Shown here: positions 14,876 to 29,900 of the stretch, piece by piece
Layout: each line of letters begins with the position of its first letter
Position numbering within the stretch: the first letter of the stretch is position 1
Assembly: GCA_034766995.1 (NCBI GenBank)
Contig: CM068318.1
Span: 32,248,456-32,312,455, forward strand
Direction: 5' to 3'
Origin: Acanthacorydalis orientalis
Lineage: Eukaryota; Arthropoda; Insecta; Megaloptera; Corydalidae
Length of the DNA stretch: 64,000 bases
Notes under the pieces: model-generated
What the model saw: the letters and a program-made list of their open reading frames with translations, nothing else
What the model was told of the DNA's origin: nothing
Databases searched by the model: none
Position numbers and translations under genes: made by a program

Positions 14876-15475
14876 TAATCGTCACCATAGATGAAACATG
14901 GATCTATCACTACACACCTGAGTCGGAGCAGAAGTCAAAGTAGTAGACAACGACTGGTGAAAGTGTGCCAAAGAAGTGAAGACCGTTTTGTCGGCTGGAA
15001 AGGTGATGGCCACTGTTATTTGGAATTTTCAAGGAATCATCTTGATAGACTACTTGATGAAAGGGAAAATGACAACATGAGCCTATTAAACAAAATTATT
15101 GGACCATTTGAAAAAAGAGCTGAAACAAAAACGGGGAAGATAGACGCTCAAAAAAGCGCTCTTTCACTAGGACAGCGCACCATACTACAAATCGTTCGTC
15201 GCAATGGCAAAAGTGCACAAACTACTCGTAGGCTTTGAATTGTTTCCTCATCCACCCGATTACCCGGACTTGGCCTCGAGCGATTTCCACCTCTTCCCAA
15301 ACTTGAAAATTTGGCTCGATGGGAAAAAATTCTCGTCAAATGTGGATGTCATCACCGCCGTTAATGCGTATTTTACAAACTCGCTGGAACAAGTGATCCC
15401 TCAATGGAACTTTACAGCTTATATGTTAAAAAATGGTGTTTAACTTGCTTTTTACCATACTTATCAAACGACCCT

Positions 15476-15477
<2 letters not shown>
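14876..15477 (+). mobile_element. mariner 3' half, family C (C3), right arm of a mirror-image composite
   Basis: It starts at VTIDETWIYHYTPESEQKSK-like sequence (first catalytic motif, frame broken by TAG) and runs through MAKVHKLL, PDLASSDFHLFPNLKIW (third catalytic Asp) to the 3' terminus ending CATACTTATCAAACGACCCT CG. The HTH half is absent. It lies in opposite orientation to C2. A (TA)n tract follows immediately. Confidence 0.8.
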
Positions 15478-15521
<44 letters not shown>

Positions 15522-16969
15522 TACATCTGTATAAAAAAAAGTCATTATAAAAGTTTGAAATAATATTGTATGATCAAGTTTTTAAATATAACGAAATCCT
15601 TTCTTTATTCAAATTTAATTATTGTCATTAATATTACTTCATCTTACAAGTTTTCCTGATTCTAAAAAATTCCGTTAAAGATGAAATTTATAAAAATGTT
15701 CACTTTCATGCAATTTTTACCGAAAAAGTTATTTTTATATTTTTATTTTTATACAAGAATTTTACCTTCTTATTTAAATTAGTTTCATTTGGGAGATATT
15801 GTTTCGTTACTAAAATTATGCTTAAAATATCAAACAACGTGCGGTTATTTTATTCATATACCACACATAAACATTTTATTTGTATTACATAAATATAAAT
15901 ATATATTTTTTCTCAAATATCAGAATAATAATGAATTAATTTATTACTAGCTTTATGACTACATTTATTTTTTAAACACGGATCCATACTCCAAACGTAC
16001 AAATATTGATATCAATATGTATGTTCAAGAGAGAGAGAAAAGGCATGAAAATAAATGTGATGTCACATTTATTATATAATTTATTTTTTACATTTATAAT
16101 AATATTTATTTTAATAAATTAATTATCTTTCATCTCACAAAAATAATGGTAATTTTTAATTTTTTCTTATATTTGTGCAAATTGCTCGTCTTGTCAATGT
16201 ATTTCATACGAATCCTTTAGAAGTGTTTTTATTCATATACTAGTTTATAGCTCATCAAAATTGACGGAAAAATAAATATAAATGTTGAGAGAAATGAGAA
16301 TATAAGTTTGATTAGGAAGAAAAAAACTGTTTATTAGTTTTTACATCATCATATATTTAAACATAAAAAAATACCTAAGAACGAAACTTAATGAATTAAA
16401 CTTGAAACCTATCCATTGTGAGCATTTACTTTTACACCACATTTCGCTAGATGGGGGCAGATGGCCATATTGCGGACAAAGTGACGAAAAATGTGGGTTT
16501 TTATTAAGAGAATTCTAATATTTACTCTTACGGCTTAAAACCTTATAAATAAAACTGTCAGTTAAACCGAGAGTATATAGAGACGTTAAAACTGATATCG
16601 TACCAACATCTAAATTCGCAGGTCTAATTTTAATAAACAATAAATTCAGTTAATATATAACACAACTGAAACATATTTTATTTCTATGTTTATTTTTGTA
16701 ATTACTTCAAAACGGTATTAAATAAGAATTTATAATTATAAAATAAATCATAGTTACTAGAAATGACTTTATTAACATTTTCAATACCCATCAAATATAT
16801 TTAATAATATAACAAAATAAACAACACCACAATTTCTGAAAAAATCATAATTAACTTCGTCCAACTTTAACGTTCATTTACATATATAATTAAGTCACTT
16901 ATTTCTTTATGCTACTTATTTTAATATTTTATTGAAGTACTTTTTCCTTAATTATATATAATTCTATTA

Positions 16970-16986
16970 TATACATATATATACTC

Positions 16987-17028
<42 letters not shown>

Positions 17029-17030
17029 TC

Positions 17031-17072
<42 letters not shown>
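16970..17072. repeat. (TA)n microsatellite with ACTCG breaks
   Basis: Two TA runs, each preceded by ATACTCGTATA. 15519-16969 just upstream holds no recognisable gene. Confidence 0.9.
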
Positions 17073-17074
<2 letters not shown>

Positions 17075-17571
17075 ATAAAATTACTGAAGAAATAAATTAA
17101 AAAAAGTTATTTACTTTTATTAATTACCTTATTTGATTTATTCGTTTATGATAAAATTATTAAATATTTTAATAAATATGATTCAATGGAAAGAATTATA
17201 TTACCAATTAAACTGTTATTTTACTTATTTGCTTAATACCGATGGATATTACAAACGACAAAATTATGTAAATAAAACCAAAAAGCAAGGATTTTATTCG
17301 ATTGATTTTTTTAAATTTACGTATGCAGTATATTCAAATACATTATTTTTCTATTTGTCTACAAAAAAGATGTGGAATATTCACTAATATAATATTTAAT
17401 GATAAGCATTATGAATCAATAAACAAATGTACAAATAGCTGATAAATAATAATGTCAATAGAATAGCAGATTTTATAAATGTTATTTATTTTTGTCTATA
17501 TATATATAGTGTGAATCTAATAGACTTCACATATCCTTTATAACTCCTTAAATATTAAGCTGAAATAAATT

Positions 17572-17620
<49 letters not shown>

Positions 17621-17677
17621 ACATTTAAAATGTTTTATACAAATACTTAAAGTAATAATTTATTATTATATTTTCAG

Positions 17678-17837
17678 AGGATCAATGGATACTGGCTTTC
17701 TTACGAGGATCCAAGTTTAGTTTAGAAAGGGCGAAGAAAAAAATTGATTCTTTTTACACATTCCGAACTTTAGCTCCAGAAATATTAAGAAATAGAAATG
17801 TGAATCATCCATTTTTTAAACAAGTATTTGATGGAGG
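17678..17837 (+). CDS. CRAL-TRIO gene, first visible exon
   Basis: The acceptor TTTTCAG is at 17671-17677 and the donor GTAAGT starts at 17838. The exon enters with two bases of a split codon (xAG) and leaves with GG of a glycine codon completed by exon 2. It encodes 52 whole codons, [10 protein letters not shown] to FKQVFDG. Because it starts inside a conserved domain, an upstream exon must exist, either outside the window or unrecognised within the first 17.6 kb. Confidence 0.9.
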
Positions 17838-18244
17838 GTAAGTATACAATTTATTAATATTTATAATATCGATCACTCGATCTTTCGCTTAAAGAAAATG
17901 ATATTTTTCTTCATGTTACATAATAATGACTACTGTTCTTTTACATATGAAAATGTCATTCTCATTATATATATATTAAAGATTTTCCCACACTTAAGTG
18001 AATTTCAATTGCGCTAAGAGTGAACAGATATATAAAAACATCAGATTAAGTGAATATTAATGCATACTTAATGCATCTAACTTACATTTGTTAATGTGCA
18101 AATGAAAAATATTGTAATAAGTTAAAAAGCTATATACAATTCATTAGTAGGTGTTATTTTGTAGCACCATTTTTTTATTGTTTAAAGAAAATTTTATACT
18201 GTGATCAATTACATTATCTAGCTAATGTTATTTATTCAGTAACT

Positions 18245-18309
<65 letters not shown>

Positions 18310-21241
18310 TAAATATCAATGTATTAACAAATATATCGAATGTAAGGATCAATTAATTATTGAAAAGAAAATTGTTCAATGATACAATTCTTCGAAAACG
18401 TAATTTTCTTAAAATATAACTCTTGAAAATTACAGTTAATCGAAAATGTAATTCTTGAAAATATGTTTCAAAACTAATCTTCTCTGCTGATCTGACCTGC
18501 ATTAATAGTACCAGACTTAAATAAATCTGATTTATTTTAACTTTCCTAGTATACATTCAAAAAAATACAATTACTGAGAACACGGTTACATGATACCCCA
18601 AATATTTCTTAAAATAAAATAATATTCACATACAGAATATAATTCTTATAGAACCTCGATAATTGTATTATATATAAGTGACTTTTTTTAGTATGTAAGC
18701 ACCGAAATTTGTCCTTTTGCTTATTAAATCTTCTCAAAAGTACAAATTATTCACTAGTTTAATCTAATCAGTCAATATATAATACACGACTGGTCGAAGA
18801 AAATTTTTAATTTATGTATATTTTTTCGTATTTTTTAAAAAATATATACCACTTGAGAGTTTTGAATATTTTTCTGTGATAATATAATCATGAATTCAAA
18901 TAATAGTAAACACTAACCATAAATTACATCATCTTTCTAATCCAATAATTATTTGATCACTAGTGTACGATAAGTTTAACATCGCTTTAACATAAATCAA
19001 ATACAAAAATCACATCTATTAGATTAGTAGAAAATAATTGCGGTTTAATACCTTCAAATGCATGGATATTTTTGTCTTTTTTTGATTTTTTTAGCTGTGT
19101 TAAGTAGTCCAGAACTGTTGGATGACTAATACCTAACTTTTGTGCAAGCTTTCGAATTGTTATGTCTCGTTCTGATTTAACTAAAGCCTTCAGTTGTTCA
19201 TTATGAACTGAAAAAGGACGCCCGCGACCTTCTTTATTTTCAAAAATTTTCGTCCCCAGCACGAAATTTTTGGAACCGCAATTGCACCGTCTCTTAACAG
19301 TACCCACACCAAAAGTATCGTTTAGTTTACGAGCAGTTTCTGCTGCTTTACCACTCGTTTTGATCCTATGTAAAAAAATGCTTTTATTTCCTTAGTTTCG
19401 ATCTTTAATTAGATATCTCAATTTGAAGTAAAATTAATAATAAAAGTAAAGTCAATGTTACCAAAATACAGACCGAAAAATATACTTTAAATGATATTTA
19501 CATGAACATGACGAAATGATAATTTCATTGAAAAAAAATAAGATTAGAATCCAAAAAACAAATACAGCAATTATTTTCCTACCAACCGAATCAGTATGTT
19601 ATTTACAACAAAACTTATAAAATTAATAAATACGTCATGTGCGATAATTTAACAATTTGTATTAATTTCCACTACTGTCATAATAGAATAAATCTTATTT
19701 ATAAATTTTGCTGTACCTTGTTGCTTTGAAGATAATAGCGTCGCCATCGAAATGGGTATAAGAACAATAAAAAATTATGTATTGAACATTTTTAACAGAA
19801 ATCGTTTTAGGTTAAAAAAAAGAATTTATTTATAAAACTCGTTAAGAAAAGTAAAAATAAGCTATTTTTAGAATAAATTTTGCTATTTAAATTATTTATT
19901 TTTTTATTTTGCATTTACTTAAAAATAAATCATACATTTATTCCGTTCGTACACATAATAAAGTAATCATAAGAGTGTTTATATTGGATCAGTGCAAAAT
20001 TTCGTATACGATTTAATAGGTGGTATTAAGAGTGGCACATGGTGGTACTCCTGATAGAAATGTAATCATGTTATATAAAGTTTTATGGTGACATATATAG
20101 CTGTCATTTGAGCATCAGACGCATTTATTTCAATTCGATTTATCTGTAGAAAAATTTTTGAAAATGGACAACGAAAAGATACACTTTCGTCACGTTATGT
20201 TGTACGAGTTTCGGAAAGGAATAACCGTTGACACGTCAACGAACAATATTCAGGAGGTTTATTTGGATCAAGCACTATTATTCACAATTGTGAAGAAATG
20301 GTTTGCTTAATTTCAACTTAGTGATTTTAACCTCAAAGATCAACTCCGCTTTCAACGACGAAGTTGTGCGCGCTTTAGTTGACTATAACTCGCGAAATTC
20401 GACGGAAGAGGACTCCGAGACACTCAACGTTGACATATCGACTGCATTTCCGCATTTAATGAAGCTGGAGTTCATGTTTAAGTTCGATACGTGGGTCACG
20501 TAACCGTTGTCTGAAAAATACAAGTTTGAACGCATCTTTTAGGTAGTTTCTTTGCTTGGACCCCTTAACAGAGAGTCTGTTTTTGATCGGTTTGTGACTG
20601 GCGATGAAAAATTGATCCTGTACGAAAACGTCAGATGCAGACAAACTTGCAACAAGTGAATTAATTGGCAAAACTAATCGTCAAAGCTGACTTGCATCCG
20701 ATGAAGGTGTTGCTGTGTGTTTGGTGAGATTGCAAAGGTGTTGTTTATTTTGAGCTGCTTCCATAAAGAAAAAAAATTACAAATGAGAATTACTCTCAAC
20801 AAGTAACCAAACTGAACATAGCAATTAAAGAAAAGCGTCCGATTTTGTCCAATCCCAAGGGGGTCATCTTCTACCACGACAACGAGAAACCACATAAGCA
20901 AAACTGACTACAAAAATTGAAGCAGTTGAAATGAAAAATCATATCGCATCAATCGTATTCTCGGATATTTTATTTTCATATTATTATTTATTCTGGTCGC
21001 TGCAGAACAGTCTAAACGGTAAAAAAAATTGACACTGTGGAGGCCGTCAAAAACCACCTTACCGTCTTTTTTGCTGAAAAACCGCACAACTTTTATAAAC
21101 GCAGAATCCAGCAGCTACCTGAGTGTTGGAAAATTATTGTAGAAAACGATGGTAAATACATAATTAATTAATAAAAACCTTTTCTGCGAAAAATAATTGC
21201 CTGAGTGTCAATTTCAAATCGTATGTGAACTTTTGCTGATG

Positions 21242-21306
<65 letters not shown>

Positions 21307-23061
21307 TATATATATATATATACATATAAATTCATTTTAAATTCACATAAATCCAATAGTACGTTAAAAATCATTCATTTCCATCTTCCAAATACATTTA
21401 CCAAAACTAGAGATAAAGGAATTCTATAATAAAACCAGTTCAATGTTAACCAAATATAATAAAATTGTTACTTGCCATTTAGAAAACCCCGAACTTTCAA
21501 GAGTGATTGCAAACACAAATCGGTTTTTTTTCCAAGAAGCTATAACCTTTAAAATTTACCTTGTGTAACTGATATATTAGTAATTTAAATAGCCAATGTC
21601 AAAATTGAATATGTATATATAGCAGATTCAATTTACGCTTCCGCTTGAAAGTATTAAAAAACACCAAAATTAAAATAATCATATATCTTTTATTAAGCAT
21701 TTTAGTTCAATTCAGTGCTAAAATACTAAATAAAAATAATATATTTTCTTTAATTTTTGCGTTCTTTTTTAATATTTTCACGTGGAAGCGTAAATGAATA
21801 TATATATATTCATATAATGAATATATATATATATTCTAAACAACTACATTTTTTTATTATATCATTGTACTTATGTATTTGTTTAAAAGTAGAATTTGTA
21901 TTAATAATTATTAAAAAAAAAACATTTTTAACTATTCATAACAATTTTTACGTTAATTTTTCCTTAGAGATTATATTCTTGTATAATATTTTGACAGACA
22001 AATATATTCAAATACTCAAAAACAAATATGGTTTTAGCTGGAATCTACTTCAGGAAATAAAATGTACAGTGAGTAATGTTTCATTATTTATTATAGTAAT
22101 ATATATGTACATATAGAAATAAATTTATTACATCTTCGTTTATATACTTTTTTTGCTTCATGTAATATTCATTGTAATTTATATTTTAAATTTTCCTTTT
22201 ATCTACTACAAATATTTAGTTCGCAAATACTTTTTTTAATAACAAATTATATAAATAGATATAAGGAAAAATGTTATATATATATATGTATGTATATGTA
22301 TTGCGTACTACTATTAAACAACAAAACATATTCTATTAAAGATTTTAATTTTATAACAAAAATCAATTAAAATATTTAAATAATCAATACTTTAATTGTA
22401 ACACATTTTATAAAGAATGTTTGTTAGCAATAAAAATAATCCACGATTCCAATAATCACATTTCTTTAATTCAACCTTAACATTTATTAAATAACCCGCA
22501 TGTATCCATCTTTAATCTCATCACTTAATGATTTAACAACACGATGCTATTTATGTAGAATATACATCGATGAAATATGTTTACATATTATAAACATATT
22601 TTTTAAAATACATTATTTTTTACCAACACAAATAACATTAATTAATATCAACGCAAACAACATTAATTAATATCATAAAATAATTACCATAGTTGTCAAC
22701 TTTTCATAATTGCTTAAATAATTTTGTTGCTATTTATTAAAACAAATGACAATAATTAAAAAAAAAGAATATCGGAAAGTAATCGAATATCAATTTCCAT
22801 TTAACATTTAGTTTAAATTTTTAAATTTTATTTTCCGATAAATTCGCGTATACTAGGTACTGAAATTAATTAATAAAAAAATAAAACTTAATAATAAAAT
22901 GAATCAGTTTTATGTAAGGTAAATAATTAAGTATTAGATGCCTTATAAAACTGAAACATATAACAACGTTTGTACTCTCTCATTAAATTCCAGCGAAAAT
23001 TGTTCTAAATTAAGTAAAATACCAAAATCGAAAACTCCTATCTACAGATTATTTTTGTTAC

Positions 23062-23106
<45 letters not shown>

Positions 23107-24442
23107 GTGTGTGTGTGTGTGTATAACAGTGTATGATTATCCACTTTAGAGTATTTTTTTCAGTTCTGAATAATCTGATGCATCAACGTGTACAAATCTT
23201 TCTTTATTGTCATATATTATTTATTGCATTCATTAAGATTTCAAATATTCCTCAATCTCAACATAAAGAGATATATAAAACTTAATCTATGTATGTTTCA
23301 GCATGTATATTGATATGAGTTTTATAACGAATACGAAAAATCCCAACAGAGTGTATAAAAATATCTAATAATTAATTCATAATATACGATCAAAATATTC
23401 TAGAATATAGACGTTTATCATCGTCTATAAATAACTTTATTTTATCTTTAATTAGATGGAATGAGTACATGAAATTTCTTTATAACATTCGCTAAATAAC
23501 CTCTTCGAACAAGAAACTGGCTGGAATCCCTCGCACTCACTCCCTTTACTAACTTCAACTCATCTCAAATAGACAACCTTCCATTCAAAGACATTGAATT
23601 GATTAAAACATTTCACATCCCACATCATTTCTCGCTGAAGCAGATTACGGGCCTAAGGCTGTTTTCTCTTTGTTGTATAAATCTTTATCAAACATCAATG
23701 TTATTAAGAAACAAAAATGATAGCTACTTGTTCAGCGACCGTACAGATCTATAATTAACAACTATCTAATTCATAGAATACTTCAAATCACAGTATACAG
23801 TTTTGTTGAAATATTTAACGATCCCATATGAAGTGACAAATATAAAAATAGCTTCCTATACTGTAATTGAAATATATGAAAATTGAAAAGTCGATTAAAT
23901 TTGATTCTAGATTTAAAATATATTCTAACAAGCAACTACTCTGATTTTTTTTTAAAAAAAAAAACGAAGATTAGAATGAAATGTTTTTGCTTAGTCACTG
24001 GCGCACCCAGGGTGGCACCCCATACACACACACATACACAAAAAAAGCGAAAAAACACTAGAAAACATAAAACAGTCATCTCTCGAAAATGCTCCTATAT
24101 ATACAGAGAGCTTAATGCAACCACGACTGAAGTAATTAACATAAAGAACTTTGTAAAAAGAAAACTGAATTTTATTCTTTAAATATTTGTTTTATAATCA
24201 TCTAATGAATTTTATTGAATTCAAATCTAAAAAAAATTATCCATTGACTCCCTCTCCTTCCCCGATTAAATATTGAGTGCACTACTATGCTTAGTTATTA
24301 CATTTCTTTATCCCTTTATTACACTGTACGTTTATTATAAAACAGAAATATTCCTATTGTGTTTTAAATAGTTCGGATACGATTTATCGCATTTTAAGTA
24401 CTGAAACTTGACAATATGACTGCTGACAGTATACATTGATGT

Positions 24443-24479
<37 letters not shown>

Positions 24480-26016
24480 AAACAAATTTTCAATATGATT
24501 CAGATTTATCGTATGAGCTAGCTACACTATTATATCAACCCTGTATTCATAAAACCATGCGTTAGTCTTATGCAAAGTGTGTTCATGTCATTATCTTACA
24601 AAAACACTATATTGAGCATTTATTCCTCCGAAAATAGTAGCATTACGTTTCCCAGTACATCATTAAACAAGTTTTCATTTCCTTTGTTTTTTATTCAAAA
24701 AAATTAATTTAAATCCATACCATAAAAAAATGCCCCAACCATTAAATTTCCACCTTCATATTTTATTGTCTTTCTTATATGCAGGAATTCAATATATGAG
24801 CTTATAGTCTTTCGAATATTGTTACGAAATTGTTAGTTTTAAGACAAAACAATTGAAACTAGTGTCGCCCTGTTTGCAAAATGTATGTAACAGAGAGAGT
24901 GATGGCAAATAGTGTAATAATTGGTAATTAGGTGCTAGTCGTGTAACAGTGGACCACGGCTGATCAAAAATATAAATCTTCAAATGCAGTCCACTTGTTT
25001 TTCTTATTATTCTATTATTATTATTATTATTAGAATTCGTTACAAATATAATTTCGATTGTCATTGAAACAAAAAAAAACTTTTAACTTATCAATTTTGA
25101 AAATTGCACCCTATCAAAAAACTCACTTTAGATGTACTTTACAAAGAAATCTCATTATTTTCTATATCTTATTTCACATTAAAACTTTCCTTAAGTTTCG
25201 CACTTTTAAACTTCCTTCCATCAAATCTATTCTTATTAGAGAAGAACAGATGAATATATTTAACCCTGTTTAATCCATCTAGAGATCTTAAATGACACTC
25301 TCTTCGCACAAACGATAATAGAATAATTCTCTTTGTCTGTGCTTCCATTTTACCGCAAGTTGTTCCATTTTAAGGCATTAAAAATAATTTACTCACTCTG
25401 TATATTTCTACACGAATTTGTACATTCTTCCTTATGATATCAATTTTCCTATAAGAAATCGTTGCGTAAATAAGATTTCTTCATCGAACTTTTAACTAAA
25501 AAATGTCTTTTTCAAATAATAAGTTACATCACCGTCTTAAAATCGTACCTTGAAAGGGGAAAGATCTATTTCAAGGCAATTTTTAATCGGACGAATTAAA
25601 ATAAAACAAGTATTCTTTAATAAATTCATTTAAATGGACATTTTTTTTATTCTTGTCGACCTCTAATAATTAAGTACATCTTAACTAAAATTCGACGAAT
25701 ATATTTTATAGGTAATAAAATACGTTCACTTCGACAGACTGGTTTTAGATATTAATTATATATCTCCAGACTTGAATACCTTTTATTGTTTTCATAAATT
25801 AGTACAATATAATGTACAGATTTTTTATTTGATTATACTTTGTTCCATAAAAACTTTTCAATTTGGTTAACTCAATTCTTTTTTTTCTATACGTGGTTCT
25901 CAGTGATTTTTTTATTCTTATCTCACATATTCACTTATTTAAAGCACATATATATATATATATATACATATATATGTATATATATATATATATGCAAACA
26001 TATATATATATATGCA

Positions 26017-26054
<38 letters not shown>

Positions 26055-26922
26055 ATGATGTAAAGAATTGCGACAAACTGGTATGAAGCCGTGACCTTCT
26101 GTCGCATCTGTAATGTATGACTCGGTCGTCTTTCACAGTATTTCACCAACAAACAGAATTACCATCTTTCTTTGGGGATTCTTAACAAATCAAAAGCCAT
26201 AGAGCCCTGCCTGAAACTTTTATCTAGAGCGGTAGTTATAATCTGATATATAAAATGAATAACACTCCGGTAATTCCTTCAACCGTGTACAAAATATTTA
26301 ATATCCGTAAAAATCGATAGAAATTCTTGAATGTTTTTTTAAAATTAAATATAAAATCTATTTTACAGATAATCAAAAGTAATAAAACACAGATTTACTA
26401 TTTTTATTGGTTAAAGTACAGAAATAGATTTCTCTGTGCTTTTGCATCGTAAAATTAATGGTATCGCTATTCAAATATAGATTATCAAAATAATCAATTA
26501 TTAAACTTTTTGCAAAATAAAAAGTTATGTTGTACGTAAAGTAAAAATTCATTTTTAAAATGCGTGTACCTACACTATTAAAAACTAGAGTTGTGAATAG
26601 TTACATTTTTAATTTTAAAAAAAACCCGAAACCAAATCATCAATTTCTCGGAAAACACTTCGTATGTGTGTATATTTTTTTGTACATATCTGTTATTTTA
26701 ATATAAAAATAAATAATATTGCTTAAACATTTTTTCTGTAAATATAACAAAAAAGAATTTAATTGTTTTCCTGTTTTACCGAGTATAATTGAATCATTAA
26801 AAACTAATCAATATTAAATAAAAAAAAAGAGTCCTACTTTAATTCTCCTTATATTTATTTATCTTTCTTTATCCCTCTCCTTCTCTCTTTCCCTCTCTCT
26901 CTCTCTGACCTCTCTTTCACTA

Positions 26923-26962
<40 letters not shown>

Positions 26963-29900
26963 GATAGACATATGCATGTATATAAACGCGTAAACAAACA
27001 CATATGCATGCATGCATTCATAAAGACATATGCATTAGGTTAGTGCAAAAATTATTGCGGTATATAAATGCATCACTGTGATATATTAGAACTGAATTTA
27101 ATCTCATTAAATCTGTCACATAACACGCACACATATATTGATACATATATATATATATATATATCAATGATCTGAGCATCTTATGCATTTTTGATATGTA
27201 TAATCCCATATTATTTACTTATAGAATTATTTTTTATATATAATATTCATTTTTGTTTAACATTATATCTCGTATATATATGTTTGCTTGGTGCGAAAAT
27301 AATTCCGGTTTTTATCATTTTAAGTTTGGCTCCGATTTTTCTAGTTACCGTTATCTTTTGTTATATATTATGTGATGCATCATTGTAAGCAATGAATTTA
27401 GCACTACTTATTTCAGCTTGTGTCTATTGTTTTTATTCATTAGTATTGTTGAATATAACCTCTTAAATTAGTCATGAAAAAAAATTCGCACATTTTTGTT
27501 TTATGAGATTAAATTGGGACGTAGGGCAACAAAAACTGCTTGAAATATCAAATTTGTTTTCGGCGAAAAGTCAATTAGTGAACGTACAGATCAACACTGA
27601 TTCCAAAAATTTCGTAATGGAAACGAAACGAAAGCATTGATGATAGGGAGGGTCGTGGATATCCTTCAGATATATACAATAATGATTTAAGAACCATTAT
27701 TAAAGTGAACCCACGTCAAACAACTCGAGAGGTGGCAGAAGAACTCAATGTTGATCATTCAACAATTTTTCGACTTTTGAGCCTAATTGGAAAACAAAAC
27801 ATCTGGATAAATTTGTGTCGTATGAACTAAACGAACATCAAGTAATTCGGCGATACGAAGTCTGGACTGCGCTTCTTTTGCGTAACAAAAATGATCAATT
27901 TCTTGATCATATTTTCACATGTGATTAAAATGGGATTTTCTACAATAGGAAACGTTCATTACAGTGGCTAGTCCAAAGAGAAGCACCAAAACAGTTTCCT
28001 AAGCCAAAACATGAAAAAATATTATGGTCACCGCTTGGTGATCGGCAAGGAGTATAATTCACTACAACTTTTTAAATCCTGATGAAAAGATAAGAGCAGA
28101 AAAATATCAGGAAATTGAAAAAATGAATGAGAAGTTGCATCGTTTACGGTCAGCATTAGTCAATCAAAGAGGACCTATTCTTCTTCCTGACAACGGCCGA
28201 CCGCACGTCTCACAAATGACTTTAAAAAAATTAAATGAATTGGGTTGTGAAACCTTACCTCAGCCATCTTATTCTCTAGACATATCTCCAACAAATTATC
28301 AGTTTTTAAACATTTGAATAATTTTCTACGAGAGGAGTTTTTGAAAGCATCATCGCAAAGCGCTTGCGATGATTTTGTTAATTCCAGAACTCCATAATTC
28401 TATCTTGTAGAAATAAACAAACTTGTTTCCTGTTGAGAAAAATGTGTGCAGGCCAATGGTCTTTATTTTGATAAATAAATATACATTTTAATTGATATAT
28501 GCGTCTTTATACTCGATACGTAAAAACCGGAATTATTTTTGCACCGACGTAATCCATGCATGCATACATACATATACGTATGTAACACAAAGTACATTAA
28601 TTCATAATCAGAATTAATTATAACTTTACATTTTAATTTGATTTTAAACAGAAAGAACAAAATATTTAAAGCATTACAAGGAACAAAGTATTTTAGTCAC
28701 TTAATATAATAATGGTATTTAAGTTAATTTAAAATTATTTGTTTCTTATTTATTTTATAAATATGTGTAGGAAAAGTTTTGAGATGAAATCTTTTTAAAT
28801 ATATTATAAATTTAAATACATTCTAATACCTTATTGTTTAATATCAAAAATGTATAATAAAGACTACAGATATTTTATAAATTATTCTTTTATTCTTATT
28901 AAAAGTTAAAGAAATATATTAATAAAATATTACTAGTTAAAAATTATGAACATACATTTTTTTAAAGTTAATAAATAAATTTAAACTTTTATTACTTTAC
29001 TATGATACAGATAACTGTAAATAAGTAATATAATTCTTAAAATCCAAACATTCGATTTATTTTAAGGTATTGTACATTTTCAACAGTAAATACTTTATTA
29101 TTTTTAATATTTTTGTCTTTCAAAATTCACTAAATAAAATATTTTAATATAATTAATAATTATTTTAATTATATTATTATAAATTACTGTTGACACAATT
29201 ATGTTTATCACAATTGTTAGTAGAAAAAATTTACAAGTCTTAATTTTAGTATTATTTAAATTTATATAAGAAATGTGTGTTGAAAAGTAAAACCATTTCC
29301 TTGTAAAAACACTTCTGTTGTCCAATAAATTCCCAGTTAATAGCCTTGACAGCTCCCTAAAGAATATCGTTCGTTGTTAGGTTTAGAAATCTTCAATACT
29401 TAACCAATACTAGAGCACACCTTGTTTTTTATAAAACTTCAATCACAAAGAATAGTACAGCAAACTCTAAATAAAATCTCAAAGTATTTTGAAATTCATT
29501 GCTGTTGTAATAATATCTTTGATATATAACCTGATATGTTTTCAGATAGACTTTTGAATTTATCAATTGTAACTTTATTCTTTCTTTAATTTATAAACTA
29601 ATATTTTACATATGTGATCCTAAAATTACATATTATAAAATATACATTTTTTACTTAATCTCTTAAGCATTTTATTTTTTTTTTTGAAAATGTGCACTGG
29701 TGTGCTTAATTATTTCTAGGCGATGACTAGTATACTTGACGAAAACGCAATAAAGGCACTTGCTATAAAATTGAGTAAAATTATAATAAAATGATAAATA
29801 TTTTTGGTTGTTTCCTCAAAAAATTTTTAATTTTATTGTTAAGTAAGTCCTCAAAAAATTTTTAATTTTATTGTTAAGTAACTCACAAATCATATTTCAT

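Noticed and set aside
17133..17387. 84-codon open frame just upstream of the CRAL-TRIO exon, considered as the missing first exon
   Set aside because: It is Tyr/Asn/Lys-rich with no CRAL-TRIO N-terminal features, and no donor of the right phase is apparent.
27036..27062. TTAGGTTAGTGCAAAAATTATTGCGG, resembling a mariner terminal repeat
   Set aside because: No partner end or coding remnant was found that goes with it; the element at 27283 has its own distinct ends. Probably a solo fragment.
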